Below the pieces are notes generated by a model that saw only the letters and a program-made list of their open reading frames with translations, was not told the DNA's origin and made no database searches. Made by a program: the position numbers and the translations under genes. 64,000 nt of DNA, from NCBI RefSeq assembly GCF_003751085.1, contig NZ_RJJY01000002.1:1364001-1428000 (forward strand), in the 5' to 3' direction. The stretch's first letter is position 1. Each line of letters starts with the position of its first letter. The DNA is from Micromonospora sp. Llam0. GTDB taxonomy: Bacteria > Actinomycetota > Actinomycetes > Mycobacteriales > Micromonosporaceae. Below are positions 1 to 8,407 of this stretch, one piece after another.

Positions 1-175
1 CCCGCAGCACCTCGGCGACCTGCTTGATCAGCGAAAAGCGGTCAAGGGTCCGGACCCCGCGCTCGACCTTGTCCACCCAGCTTTTCGACCGGCCGATCCG
101 GTCGGCGAACACCTGCTGGGTCATTCGCCGCCGCACCCGCCACTGCGCCACCCGCCGCCCGACCGCAACACTCAC
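1..175 (-). CDS. XRE-type helix-turn-helix regulator, N-terminal part (runs off left edge)
   Basis: The start is GTG at 175, overlapping the TGA of the upstream gene (GTGA at 172-175). The visible 58 residues contain a classic XRE helix-turn-helix, including MTQQVFADRIGRSKSWVDKV and the following VERGVRTLD. The protein is probably a DNA-binding regulator. The rest of the gene lies outside the window, so its sensor region cannot be described. It is the third gene of a small coupled minus-strand set. Confidence 0.75.
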   Translation of the reverse strand, partial: MSVAVGRRVAQWRVRRRMTQQVFADRIGRSKSWVDKVERGVRTLDRFSLIKQVAEVLR

Positions 176-441
176 CGCCGGTCACCCGCCGCCGACCAGG
201 TCCAGGACACGAACCGCTCGTACAGCTCGGCCGGATCGGTGATGCCGGCCTCCTGCGCGGCCACCGGCAGCAACTCGCTGACGTCGACCGACAACGCGAT
301 CGGTTCACCGACGTACGCTTCCGCCAACTGCACCCGCCCCGGTGGGCAGGGCCACGGCGTACCGTCCGGACACACCACACACCACCACGACGGCCGCTGC
401 GGTTCGTGCACCGGCTCCCGCCCGGTTTCCGGCTTTCTCAC
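172..441 (-). CDS. Small conserved actinobacterial protein (89 aa), function unknown
   Basis: The start is GTG at 441, overlapping the stop of the upstream reading frame (GTGA, 438-441), and the stop overlaps the next gene's start. It is soluble, with no membrane segment. A Trp/Cys/Pro-rich stretch near residues 19-33 (SWWCVVCPDGTPWPC) holds a CxxC pair. The C-terminal half (ITDPAELYERFVSWTW) reads like a conserved domain. From memory, similar small proteins often sit next to XRE regulators in Micromonosporaceae; no function is assigned. Confidence 0.65.
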   Translation of the reverse strand: MRKPETGREPVHEPQRPSWWCVVCPDGTPWPCPPGRVQLAEAYVGEPIALSVDVSELLPVAAQEAGITDPAELYERFVSWTWSAAGDRR

Positions 442-883
442 GGCAGGTAGTGCCGGCCAGCGTTACCGCCCCGGCGCAGCGCCCGATCCGTCCGGGTCGC
501 CGGCCGTCGGTCCGGCGGCGGCGAGCTCACCTCGGCGTACCGGCGCCGACCCGGCACCGGATACACCACGTCCACTGGCACGTCTGCCCGCTGAAACCAC
601 TTCCCCAGCACCGCAGCCCCCTCAACAGCGAGAGTTGGAAGGGCGGCGACCCGAGGTGGCTCTCCACGTCAACCCCGAGCCGCCGCCGGCTAACCCGGTA
701 CGCGACCACGCTTGGCACGTTCGGTGACCACAACGCTACGATCAGGGCGGTGACGGTAGGACTCACCGGTAGTACGAGTAAGCAGGCCGCCAGAGCCACC
801 CCCAGAGCCCTTCGCGCCACAAACGTGAACTGCCGGTCAACGTAGGGATGCGCATGGCAGATCTCGCACGACCAATCCGCCAC
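438..883 (-). pseudogene. Small membrane protein broken by a -1 frameshift
   Basis: The first part reads from ATG at 883, with a CEIC motif at residues 6-9 and one or two hydrophobic segments (residues about 27-60). It continues to SPPFQLSLL. From about position 622 the coherent reading moves to another frame (EGAAVLGKWFQRADVPVDVV) and ends at the TGA 438-440, which is coupled to the next gene. Adding one G in the G-run near 619-625 would restore a single protein of about 148 aa. Alternatively, a separate 57-aa ORF starts at GTG 611. The 5' end overlaps the divergent XRE gene by 36 bases, so one of the two starts may be too early. Confidence 0.5.
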
Positions 884-1984
884 CGTGGAGACGTAACCGG
901 ATACCTGCTGAAGCTCATCCGGGAGTCCATTCCGCTCACTCAGGAACAGCTCGCCACAGAGCTCGGCGTCGACCGCGCGACGGTGCAGAGCTGGGAATCC
1001 GGACGTCGACCGTTTACGGCCGTGCCGTTAGGACAGGCAGTCGCCACACGGCAGCGACTCGGCAGACTCGGCGCGGATCCAACACTGCTCACCGCAGTCG
1101 AGGACGCTGTCGAGGTAGACTTCATCCTCAGTTCAGTGTTGAACGACAGGATCGAACGCACCCAGATCGCCGAGCAGCCGCTCGGCTGGTCAGTCCTCAC
1201 GCACCGCCTCACTGACCTACTACTATGGACAGTAATCGGTCAGACCCCCACCTTCATCCGAAACCCCCGGGCTCCGCAGCGCCGACGCGGACCGGTAGCT
1301 ACCAGTCCGCTACTTTCCGCCGACGAACGCCGAGCGTTCTTTGCTCATCTGCAGACGCTCGCCGAGCGTGCCGCGAGTCAACGTCACCCGCATCTGCTTC
1401 TACACCGGCAGGCATGTTTCCTGGCCGGTATGGACCCCAGCGGCGCCTCCGCAGCCTGGCTCGCCCAGAACACCGTCAGGAGCGCCCGCCGGGGGCTTGC
1501 CTTCCACACCTGGTCTCCGCAATGGTCCGACGCCCGATCCGTCGCCACCTCTTTGGCGAAGCAGGGCGATCCCGAACCGTTACGGGAATTCATCGCCAGG
1601 GCTCACCCGGACGACGCATGCGAACAGGCGGCCCTCAACTACTCAGCGTACTGGGTTGGTGAGATCCCCCACCGGCAGCGCGACGACACCTTCATGCCGA
1701 TCAACACCAGCAGTTGGTACGGAACTCGGCTCCTACGACACCTGGTGCACCGCCTGGAACCCGGCCACCCGTTCATCGACCTCAACATCCACAACCTCTG
1801 GGCACTACTCACTGCACGCCCCACACTCGTCCACGCTGACCCCGCCAGCGCCCACGCGCTCGTCGACCGCACTCCCGCTCTCCTGGAGAGCGACACGATC
1901 TCCGGCCAGTCCCGGCAGGAGCTAACCTCGGTCCTCTACAGCCTGCGTACCAACGGGTTCCCCGGCACAGGAACGAGCAGATGA
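848..1984 (+). CDS. XRE-family regulator with long C-terminal domain, partner of HD hydrolase
   Basis: This 378-aa protein has an N-terminal helix-turn-helix at about residues 14-60 (LIRESIPLTQEQLATELGV, then VDRATVQSWESGRR). About 300 mostly helical residues follow and may act as a ligand or partner domain. The start is ATG 848 (MRMADL); ATG 854 is the alternative. The stop overlaps the ATG of the HD-domain gene (ATGA, 1981-1984), so the two are translated together. The regulator probably controls, or senses a product of, the HD hydrolase. The XRE-HD pairing recurs in actinobacteria as far as I recall, but its role is unknown to me. Confidence 0.75.
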   Translation: MRMADLARPIRHRGDVTGYLLKLIRESIPLTQEQLATELGVDRATVQSWESGRRPFTAVPLGQAVATRQRLGRLGADPTLLTAVEDAVEVDFILSSVLNDRIERTQIAEQPLGWSVLTHRLTDLLLWTVIGQTPTFIRNPRAPQRRRGPVATSPLLSADERRAFFAHLQTLAERAASQRHPHLLLHRQACFLAGMDPSGASAAWLAQNTVRSARRGLAFHTWSPQWSDARSVATSLAKQGDPEPLREFIARAHPDDACEQAALNYSAYWVGEIPHRQRDDTFMPINTSSWYGTRLLRHLVHRLEPGHPFIDLNIHNLWALLTARPTLVHADPASAHALVDRTPALLESDTISGQSRQELTSVLYSLRTNGFPGTGTSR

Positions 1985-2556
1985 GCGACAACCACGATGA
2001 CACCGCCGGCTCGATGAAGTTCATCTTCGAGACCGGCGTACTCAAACGGGCGGCCCGCACCGGCTGGTGGTTCGCCGGCGTCACCCAGCCCGAATCCATC
2101 GCCGACCATTCGTTCCGTACGGCAATCGTCGGCATGATGCTCGCGGCCATGGAAGGTGCCGACCCGGCGCGCGTGACCATGCTCTGCGTCCTGCACGACA
2201 CGCAGGAGACCCGTACCACCGACCTGCCCCACATCGCGAAGCGATACCTTACCGCCGCGCCAAGCACCACCATCACCGCCGACCAGGTCGCCGGCTGCCC
2301 ACCAGCCGTTGCCGACGTCATCACCGCCGCCGTCGCCGAGTACGAAGCCGGCGAAACCCTCGAAGCGATCGTCGCTCGCGATGCCGACAAACTCGAACTT
2401 CTCGTCCAAGCCGTCGAGTACCGCCACCAGGGCATCGACAACGTCGAACGCTGGATCGACAGCTCCCGCGCCGCTCTCAAGACCGCCTCGGCCCACCGCC
2501 TCGCCGACGCCGCTCTCGCCGGACAACCACTCGCTTGGCTCGAACCACCGAAATAG
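1981..2556 (+). CDS. HD-domain phosphohydrolase (YfbR/HDDC2-like)
   Basis: This 191-aa protein carries the HD metal-binding signature: His43 (in ESIADHSFRTA), His72-Asp73 (LCVLHDTQETRT) and Asp136 (RDADKLELLVQA). The length and motif spacing fit the YfbR/HDDC2 group, whose known members are metal-dependent 5'-deoxynucleotidases; the substrate here is inferred only. The gene overlaps the upstream XRE gene by four bases. It may remove nucleotides or a signal molecule that the regulator senses. Confidence 0.8.
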   Translation: MSDNHDDTAGSMKFIFETGVLKRAARTGWWFAGVTQPESIADHSFRTAIVGMMLAAMEGADPARVTMLCVLHDTQETRTTDLPHIAKRYLTAAPSTTITADQVAGCPPAVADVITAAVAEYEAGETLEAIVARDADKLELLVQAVEYRHQGIDNVERWIDSSRAALKTASAHRLADAALAGQPLAWLEPPK

Positions 2557-2681
2557 GGCCCGCGCCCACCGACCCCATCTTGGAAGGTCGCCATGGATCA
2601 CCCGGTGCTACCGGTCTCTAGGGTCGACTTCAACTACCTACGCATCAACTGCGACTGAGTCGGATCGTCCGGAGGAGGCGT

Positions 2682-2885
2682 ATGGCACGGTCGACCGCCT
2701 ACCTAGCCTATGTGCTTCGTGGGCTTGGCGACTTCGTCACGAGACTCGCTCGCCGGGCGCGTCGTGCTCCCGAGCCGGAAGATGCTCCGCGGCTCGTGCC
2801 CGCCTACGACCCTCGCCTTCCGAAGGGTATCGCCTCGTACCGGCCGAGCCGGCTACGGCGGCGGCCCCGCCGCCTCAATAAATGA
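2682..2885 (+). CDS. Small basic protein (67 aa), unknown
   Basis: A strong ribosome-binding site (GGAGGAGG, about 2670-2677) precedes ATG 2682, which supports a real gene despite the size. The product is very Arg-rich, especially at the C-terminus (YRPSRLRRRPRRLNK). It has no recognisable domain, signal peptide or clear membrane span. A stem-loop follows 15 bases after the stop, consistent with a single-gene transcript. Confidence 0.5.
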   Translation: MARSTAYLAYVLRGLGDFVTRLARRARRAPEPEDAPRLVPAYDPRLPKGIASYRPSRLRRRPRRLNK

Positions 2886-2899
2886 CATTCACCGCAATG

Positions 2900-2947
2900 G
2901 GATGAAGGCGGGTTCCGCCTCATGTAGGCGTTGACCCGCCCTCATCC
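2900..2947 (+). terminator. Long stem-loop after the small basic ORF
   Basis: GGATGAAGGCGGGT at 2900-2913 pairs with ACCCGCCCTCATCC at 2934-2947 (13 of 14 positions). The loop contains a second 5-bp hairpin (CGCCT/AGGCG). No T-run follows, so it may be a U-less actinobacterial terminator or an RNA-stabilising structure. Confidence 0.5.
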
Positions 2948-3053
2948 CGAGATGGGGGATCAATCGTCCCGGTGCCAACTATCGCCGGGAAGTGTCAACT
3001 ATCGCTGATAGTCACATCGGAGTCTCCGCCCAGACGGTTCGCGTGGATTGTCG

Positions 3054-3362
3054 ATGGCGTATCTCGTCGCCGCAGACATGCTCAACGGCGTCGTGACCCT
3101 GTTGGCGCACCCGGACGCCAGCTACATGTTGACCGGCGCCGCGAGCGGTTGGAGCTTCGCCGTGCGCCGTACCCGCCGTCATGGTCTGCGGCTGAGCACG
3201 CCCGCTGGCCTGCCGCTGTGCCAGGTGTCCGAGGCCGACTACGCGGTGGCGGTCTGGCGCGGCGTCAGCGCGTTGCTGGCCACTCACGCACCGATCGACG
3301 GCGGACCCTTGGCAGACCTGCAGATCGCCCTCGCCGCGTTCCCCGACGGTCACCGCCGCTGA
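3054..3362 (+). CDS. Hypothetical protein (about 102 aa)
   Basis: The frame opens at TTG 3048 or ATG 3054; neither has a clear ribosome-binding site. The sequence is balanced and globular-looking (SGWSFAVRRTRRHGLRLST, then ISALLATHAP-like residues), with no known motif. It is preceded by two imperfect 16-bp repeats (2972-2987 and 2992-3007) that may be an IS scar. Codon third positions are GC-rich, which suggests a real coding sequence. Confidence 0.4.
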   Translation: MAYLVAADMLNGVVTLLAHPDASYMLTGAASGWSFAVRRTRRHGLRLSTPAGLPLCQVSEADYAVAVWRGVSALLATHAPIDGGPLADLQIALAAFPDGHRR

Positions 3363-3448
3363 CGCGTCTGCGCTCCGCCCGGCTACTACGTCCGTGACCC
3401 CGCGAACATACTGGAGGGGTACGCACCGACGTCCCCAGGAGACTGACG

Positions 3449-4732
3449 ATGAAGGTCCTGATCCTGACCCTGGGAACCCGCGGTGACGTGCAGCCGTTCG
3501 TGGCGCTGGCCCGCGAACTACAGAGTCGCGGCCATCAGGCGGTGCTGGCGGCACCTGAGAGGTTCGCTGATCTGGTCACCGGGCACGGGGTGGCGTTCGC
3601 CCGGGTGGACGACGGCCCGTTACGGGTCCTGGACAGTTCCAGGACGGTGGCCGACGCGGCCGCAGGGGGCGTCCGCGCAAAGTTCGCCCTGATGCGCAGG
3701 ATGCGGGCGATGGTCACCGCCGTGCTCGACGACTGCTGGCAGGTGGCCTCGACCGGGGCGGGCGCGGGCGCCGATCTGATCGTGCACAACGGCCAGATCA
3801 TGGCGGGTCAGCACATAGCGGAGAAACTGGGTGTGCCGTCGGTCATGGCCCTGCCGACACCGGTGTATGTGCCCACCCGGCAGTTCCCCTGGCCTGGCCA
3901 GCAGTTGTCGAAACGGCTGCCGGCGGGGCTGAACCGGTTGACCTATGCCGGGATGAAGGCAGTGACGGTGATGTTCGGTCGGACCGTGGACCAGTGGCGC
4001 ACCGGCCTCGGCCTGCCACTACGACGCGGCAGGCACGATCCGCTGCGCCGTGCGGACGGCACGCCTGCTCCCGTACTGCACGCCGTGAGCCCAGCGGTAC
4101 TGCCCCGCCCCACGGACTGGCCGCCGACGGCCCGCGTCACCGGCTACTGGTTCGTTGACGCGGCGACAGATGCGACGAGGGCCGTACCCGAGCCGGTGGC
4201 CGCCGCCCTGGATCACGGCGACGAGCCGGTGGTCTTTGTCAGCTTCGGCAGCATGGCGGGTCCGGATCCGGTGGCCACGACGCAGGAGGTGGTGCAGGCG
4301 TTGCGGCTCGCTGGCGTCCGTGGCGTTCTCGCCACCGGCTGGGGCGGACTGCAGGAGACACCGTCGGCGGGAGACGTGTTCGTGGCCGGGGACCTGCCCC
4401 ACCACGTCGTGTTTCCCCGGATGGCGGCGATCGTGCACCACGGTGGTGCCGGCACCACCGCCGCCGCGATCCGAGCGGGCCGACCGCAGATAATCTGCCC
4501 TTTCGTCGCGGACCAGCCGTTCTGGGGCCGCCGGATGCAGCAGCTGGGTGTCGCACCGGAACCAATCGACCAGCGGAACCTGACCGCCCACGGGTTGGCC
4601 GCCGCGATCCGCCAGGCCCTCGACGATCCGGCGATGATCGCCGCCGCGCGTCGGCTGGGCGAACAGGTCCGCGCCGAGAAGGGCGTCGTCGTCGCGGTCG
4701 ACCTGCTGGAGCAGATCGCCGAGGAGCGATGA
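3449..4732 (+). CDS. GT-B glycosyltransferase (GT1/GT28-like, MGT type)
   Basis: This 427-aa enzyme is predicted to move a sugar from an NDP-sugar to a small lipophilic or antibiotic-like acceptor. The N-terminal motif (LTLGTRGDVQPFVALA, residues 6-21) matches the GT28/MGT acceptor domain. The C-terminal donor-binding signature (HHGGAGTTAAAIRAGRPQII, about residues 331-350, then PFVADQPFWG) is well preserved. A ribosome-binding site (AGGAG) lies just upstream of ATG 3449. A MerR regulator follows at once, so the pair may be a drug- or metabolite-inducible detoxification unit. The acceptor cannot be told from sequence. Confidence 0.85.
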   Translation: MKVLILTLGTRGDVQPFVALARELQSRGHQAVLAAPERFADLVTGHGVAFARVDDGPLRVLDSSRTVADAAAGGVRAKFALMRRMRAMVTAVLDDCWQVASTGAGAGADLIVHNGQIMAGQHIAEKLGVPSVMALPTPVYVPTRQFPWPGQQLSKRLPAGLNRLTYAGMKAVTVMFGRTVDQWRTGLGLPLRRGRHDPLRRADGTPAPVLHAVSPAVLPRPTDWPPTARVTGYWFVDAATDATRAVPEPVAAALDHGDEPVVFVSFGSMAGPDPVATTQEVVQALRLAGVRGVLATGWGGLQETPSAGDVFVAGDLPHHVVFPRMAAIVHHGGAGTTAAAIRAGRPQIICPFVADQPFWGRRMQQLGVAPEPIDQRNLTAHGLAAAIRQALDDPAMIAAARRLGEQVRAEKGVVVAVDLLEQIAEER

Positions 4733-4752
4733 GGCGGAGACTCCAGGTTGTC

Positions 4753-4783
4753 TTGACCTTGTCGCAGCGGCAACGTTTCTACT
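4753..4783 (+). promoter_or_regulatory. MerR-type promoter/operator upstream of the MerR gene
   Basis: A -35-like TTGACC (4753-4758) and a -10-like TCTACT (4778-4783) are 19 bp apart, the stretched spacing typical of MerR-controlled promoters. Inside the spacer an imperfect dyad, ACCTTGTCGC-A-GCGGCAACGT (4756-4776), matches at 8 of 10 pairs. The start codon is only a few bases downstream, so the transcript would be nearly leaderless. Autoregulation by the MerR protein is inferred. Confidence 0.55.
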
Positions 4784-4789
4784 GGTGGC

Positions 4790-5461
4790 ATGCGGATCGG
4801 CGAGCTTGCCGCGCTGGTCGGGGTCTCCACCCGGACCGTGCGCCACTACCACCATCTGGGGTTGCCGCCCGAACCGGAGCGGCTGTCCAACGGCTACCGG
4901 GAGTACCGGCTGCGGGACGCGGTCGCCCTGGCCCGGGTACGCCGGTTGACCGAGCTGGGGCTCTCGCTCGACGAGATCCGTGACGTACTCGCCGACGACC
5001 AGGGCCGGGAGCTGCGCGAGGTGCTCACCGAGCTGGACGCCGATGCCACGGTCTCCGAGGAGATGCCGACGGTGCTGCGCCGCCTGCCGGCCGACGGATC
5101 GGCGTTCGCCGCAATGGACCGGGAGATGCTGGCGCTGCTGGACACCCGAGTCGCGCCGGAGCACCGCAGCGAGTTCAGCGCGCTGTTCCAGCCGCTGACC
5201 GAGCCGGCGATGCTGGCCCGTACGCAGGAGTTCTACCGGCGGCTCGACGAGATCGCCGGCGCTGACCCGGCCGACGCGCGGGTGGCGGCGCTCGCCGCCG
5301 ACCTGGAGGGCTTCCTACCGGCCGAGATGACCGGGGCGATCGTCACGAACGCGGGCGACGCGGCAGGTATCCAGTGGCTGACCGCCATCGCCGGTGAGTT
5401 CTCCCCCGCCCAGGCCGAGGTGTTCCGGCTGCTCCTCGCCCGGCTGCGGGGCCAGCGATGA
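4790..5461 (+). CDS. MerR-family transcriptional regulator
   Basis: This 223-aa protein has the MerR winged-helix DNA-binding domain at residues 1-70 (MRIGELAALVGVSTRTVRHY, then NGYREYRLRDAVALARVRRL). A helical dimerisation arm and a C-terminal effector region of about 110 residues follow; no metal-binding Cys cluster is seen, so it is likely to sense an organic compound. A dyad with 19-bp promoter spacing lies just upstream. The stop overlaps the next ATG (ATGA, 5458-5461), placing a broken membrane-protein gene in the same transcript. Confidence 0.85.
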   Translation: MRIGELAALVGVSTRTVRHYHHLGLPPEPERLSNGYREYRLRDAVALARVRRLTELGLSLDEIRDVLADDQGRELREVLTELDADATVSEEMPTVLRRLPADGSAFAAMDREMLALLDTRVAPEHRSEFSALFQPLTEPAMLARTQEFYRRLDEIAGADPADARVAALAADLEGFLPAEMTGAIVTNAGDAAGIQWLTAIAGEFSPAQAEVFRLLLARLRGQR

Positions 5462-6165
5462 CGGCGCAGTCGGGCAGCGGGGCGGCGGCCCGGACCGGCG
5501 GCGGGACGCCGGTGGAGCAGGTCGGCGGCCTGCGACGGGTCGGAGTGGTGCTGCGCCGGCTGGTCGGATTCGAGGGTGCCGGCCTGGTCAGCATCTGGCT
5601 GTGGGTACGCCGTCGCCGCCACGGCGTACCGGAGTCGGCGACGGCGGTGCCTATGCCGGGGCGGTGGCGTCGACGATGTGATGTTCCTGGTGGTGTCGAT
5701 CGTGGAGCTGGTCGTCGTGGAGATCCTGCTGCGGGCGGTCGGTGCCCCGGCCCCGCTGCGGTACGCGATCCTGATCGTCGACGCGTACGGCGTACTGATC
5801 GCTCTGGCCGTGATCGCCGCGACCGTGACCCGCCCGCACGTGATCGGGCCCGACGAGGTCCGGGTCCGGTCCGCCGCGTTCCTGGACGTCCGGGTGCCCC
5901 GCCGGCTGGTCACCGGGGTCCGCATGGTGCGCAACTACAACGAGCAGGGCACCATTCGGGTCGACGGTGACGTGCTGATCGTGTCGGCGATCGCGCAGAC
6001 CAACCTGGTGGTCGAGCTGGCCGAGCCGCTGCGGGTGGTCCGCCCGTTGGGCCGGCTCGCACATGTACGGACGATCCGGTTCTTCGCCGACGATCCTGTT
6101 GCCGCGCTGTCGGCCTGGTCGACTCGATGCGGCACGACATGCGGACCTCACTGGCGCAGAGCTGA
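5458..6165 (+). pseudogene. Membrane protein gene with about three frameshifts
   Basis: The coherent reading starts at ATG 5458 (MTAQSGSGAAARTGG), coupled to the MerR stop. It changes frame near 5635 to AYAGAVASTM, then near 5678 to MFLVVSIVELVVVEILLRAV, which holds the main membrane segments. It changes again near 6108 to LVDSMRHDMRTSLAQS and ends at TGA 6163. The protein would have two or three hydrophobic segments and a PH-like soluble tail. The multiple indels point to decay or to sequencing errors in this spot. Function unknown. Confidence 0.55.
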
Positions 6166-6232
6166 GCTACGCCGAGACCAGCAGAAAGCTCTCATTCCGG
6201 ACCCCGTTTGGCCAGGGCTCCGGGCTCCCGTC

Positions 6233-7222
6233 TCAGGGTTTGGTGGGGATGTTGAGGAGGGACTGGCCGGTTGGGGTAAGGACGTGTAGGACGCTTTGCC
6301 TGCGGCGGGTGGTGGTGATGAGGCCGGCGGCGCGGAGCACGGTGGAGTGTTCGCTGGCGCTGCTGAGGCTGATCTGGGCAGCGGCGGCGAGCTCGCCGGT
6401 GGTACAGCCGGGTTGGTGGGCGATGACGTGCAGGACCGTCGCGCGGGTGCGGCCCAGCAGCGCGACGATCCGTCGGGGCGCCGCCGGGGCTGTCGGTATG
6501 GGTGCGCCGAGGTCTGGGGGCGCGTCGTGGTGGGTGGGGTAGTTCAGCCAGGGCTGGGGTTCGGCGTCGCAGTCGATGCTGGGCATGCCGGAGCCGAAGA
6601 CCGTGGGGATCAGCAGTAGCCCGCGGCCGTTGAGGTGCAGCTCGCCAATGAGCCCGGAGTGGATCTCCAAGACAGGCGGGTTCCAGCGGATCTGCGGTGG
6701 ACACAGGTTGCGCAGCAAGTGGTCGATCCCGTGGTCGAGCAGATCCCGGGCCCGGGCGGCTCGGTCGACGGCGACGCGGGCGGTCACTTGGTCCCAGTAC
6801 GGGGCGACCAGCGTGGCATGCAGTTGGCCGAGGGCGTCAGCGATCCGCTGGAGGACCTGTGGGTCATCTTCGAGTCGGCGTGCCCAGCCCGGCACCGGCC
6901 GTTCCTCGGCGAGCTGGGTCATCTCCCGGCGGATCACCAGCCGGGAGGTGGACCGGATCTGCTCCAGGCACTCCTGCATGCCCTCAAGCCGTGCCGGGGA
7001 TAGGAAGTCCGGCGCGTAGCCACGAGCCGGCGCCAGGTCGAAGACCAAGCGGGCCTCGGCCGGCAAGCGCGGGACCATCGGGCCCTTCCAGGGGACATGC
7101 CGCATCAGCGAGGGCTTCCACAGCCCACGGACCACCCGCATGGTCTCCACCAGCGGCGCCGGCGACCCGATCATCCGGGTACGGCCAAGGTCCTCTGCGG
7201 TGAAGTGGATTCGGTAGACCAT
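6233..7222 (-). CDS. ArsR-type winged-helix transcriptional regulator
   Basis: The protein is 329 aa from ATG 7222 (MVYRIHFTAED); an upstream ATG at 7291 would add 23 residues but lacks support. The N-terminal 220 residues form a long actinobacterial domain of unknown ligand. The C-terminal part (VLHVIAHQPGCTTGELAAAA then ISLSSASEHSTVLRAAGLIT) is a winged helix of the ArsR/HTH_20 type. The gene has no obvious operon partner and borders the IS cluster. Confidence 0.75.
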   Translation of the reverse strand: MVYRIHFTAEDLGRTRMIGSPAPLVETMRVVRGLWKPSLMRHVPWKGPMVPRLPAEARLVFDLAPARGYAPDFLSPARLEGMQECLEQIRSTSRLVIRREMTQLAEERPVPGWARRLEDDPQVLQRIADALGQLHATLVAPYWDQVTARVAVDRAARARDLLDHGIDHLLRNLCPPQIRWNPPVLEIHSGLIGELHLNGRGLLLIPTVFGSGMPSIDCDAEPQPWLNYPTHHDAPPDLGAPIPTAPAAPRRIVALLGRTRATVLHVIAHQPGCTTGELAAAAQISLSSASEHSTVLRAAGLITTTRRRQSVLHVLTPTGQSLLNIPTKP

Positions 7223-7359
7223 CCGTGACCCTTCCGATCCAGGGATCAGCACCAGCCTCCTCGACAGCATCGATAGTGGCCTTTCGGCCAAGACCGAAAC
7301 AAGGCGACAGCGGATACCCGACGGCCCGATGGTGGTCTCAGCACAGACGGAACCCCCGT

Positions 7360-7603
7360 CTAGTGTCCTGAGTCGTTAATTCGTTGGTAGATTGCTGGTA
7401 TGGGTGATGGACGTGGTCCGAAGCTGGCGCCGCTGGAACTGACCGCTGAGGAGAGGGGGGGAGTTGCAAGGGCTGGCTCGGCGGCCGAAGACGGCGCAGG
7501 CGTTGGCGACGCGGGCGCGGATCGTGCTGGCGTGTGCGGAAGGCCTGTCCAACAGCGAGGTGTCGCGTCGGCTTGGGGTGTCGCTGCCGACGGTCGGCAA
7601 GTG
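7360..7603 (+). repeat. Left arm of a 244-bp inverted repeat
   Basis: This arm is the reverse complement of 8164-8407. It encodes the first residues of the IS630 transposase a second time, on the plus strand (MQGLARRPKTAQALATRARI). The arms diverge at 7604/8163, right after the codons for LGVSLPTVGK. Confidence 0.85.
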
Positions 7604-8404
7604 TCGGGGTTGCCCGGTCGATGGTGCGCAGGAAGCGCAGGAACTCCTGGTGGCGGTGTTTGCGCTGCGTCTGGCCGATGACCTTGCCAGTGGCCACGTC
7701 CAGCGCGGCGAACAGGCTGGTCGTGCCGTGGCGGACGTAGTCATGGGTCACCCGGCCGGGCACGCCCGGCATCATCGGCAGCATCGGCGCGGTCCGATCG
7801 AGCGCCTGCATCTGCGACTTCTCGTCCACGGCGAGGACCATGGCGGCCTCGGGTGGGTCCAGGTACAACCCGACGATGTCGCGGACCTTGTCCACAAACA
7901 GCGGGTCGGTCGACAGCTTCCAACTGTCGACCAGGTGCGGCTTGAGCCCGAACGCCCGCCAGATCCGCGAAACCGCGGTCTGGTTCAGCCCGACCGCCTT
8001 GGCCATGGACCGGGTCGACCAGTGGCTGTCCCGATCGGATGGTGGTTCTTCGAGCGTTCTCGTGATCACCGCCTCGACCTGGGCGTCGCCGATCTTCCGT
8101 GGCGCGCCCGGGCGCGGTTCGTCGCGCAGCCCGTCCACCCGATCGGCCACGAACCGCTTGCGCCACTTGCCGACCGTCGGCAGCGACACCCCAAGCCGAC
8201 GCGACACCTCGCTGTTGGACAGGCCTTCCGCACACGCCAGCACGATCCGCGCCCGCGTCGCCAACGCCTGCGCCGTCTTCGGCCGCCGAGCCAGCCCTTG
8301 CAACTCCCCCCCTCTCCTCAGCGGTCAGTTCCAGCGGCGCCAGCTTCGGACCACGTCCATCACCCATACCAGCAATCTACCAACGAATTAACGACTCAGG
8401 ACAC
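7363..8404. mobile_element. IS630-family element rearranged into a fold-back structure
   Basis: The ends begin GTGTCCTGAGTCGTTAA and are flanked by TA on both sides (7361-7362, 8405-8406), as expected for IS630/Tc1 insertion. The 244 bases at each end are inverted copies of each other (7360-7603 and 8164-8407). The left end therefore carries a second copy of the transposase 5' region instead of its 3' region. The internal 560 bp is unique transposase sequence. This is a derivative that cannot make a full transposase. Confidence 0.8.
7604..8303 (-). pseudogene. IS630 transposase missing its C-terminal third
   Basis: The frame from 8303 encodes a helix-turn-helix region (LSNSEVSRRLGVSLPTVGKW) and the first catalytic Asp region (MVLAVDEKSQMQALDRTAP), up to FLRTIDRATP. 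There it runs into the inverted duplicate, and the remaining codons are antisense of its own start. The second Asp and the Glu of the DDE triad are therefore absent. An intact family member would be roughly 340-360 aa; about 233 genuine residues remain. Confidence 0.8.
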
Positions 8405-8407
8405 TAG

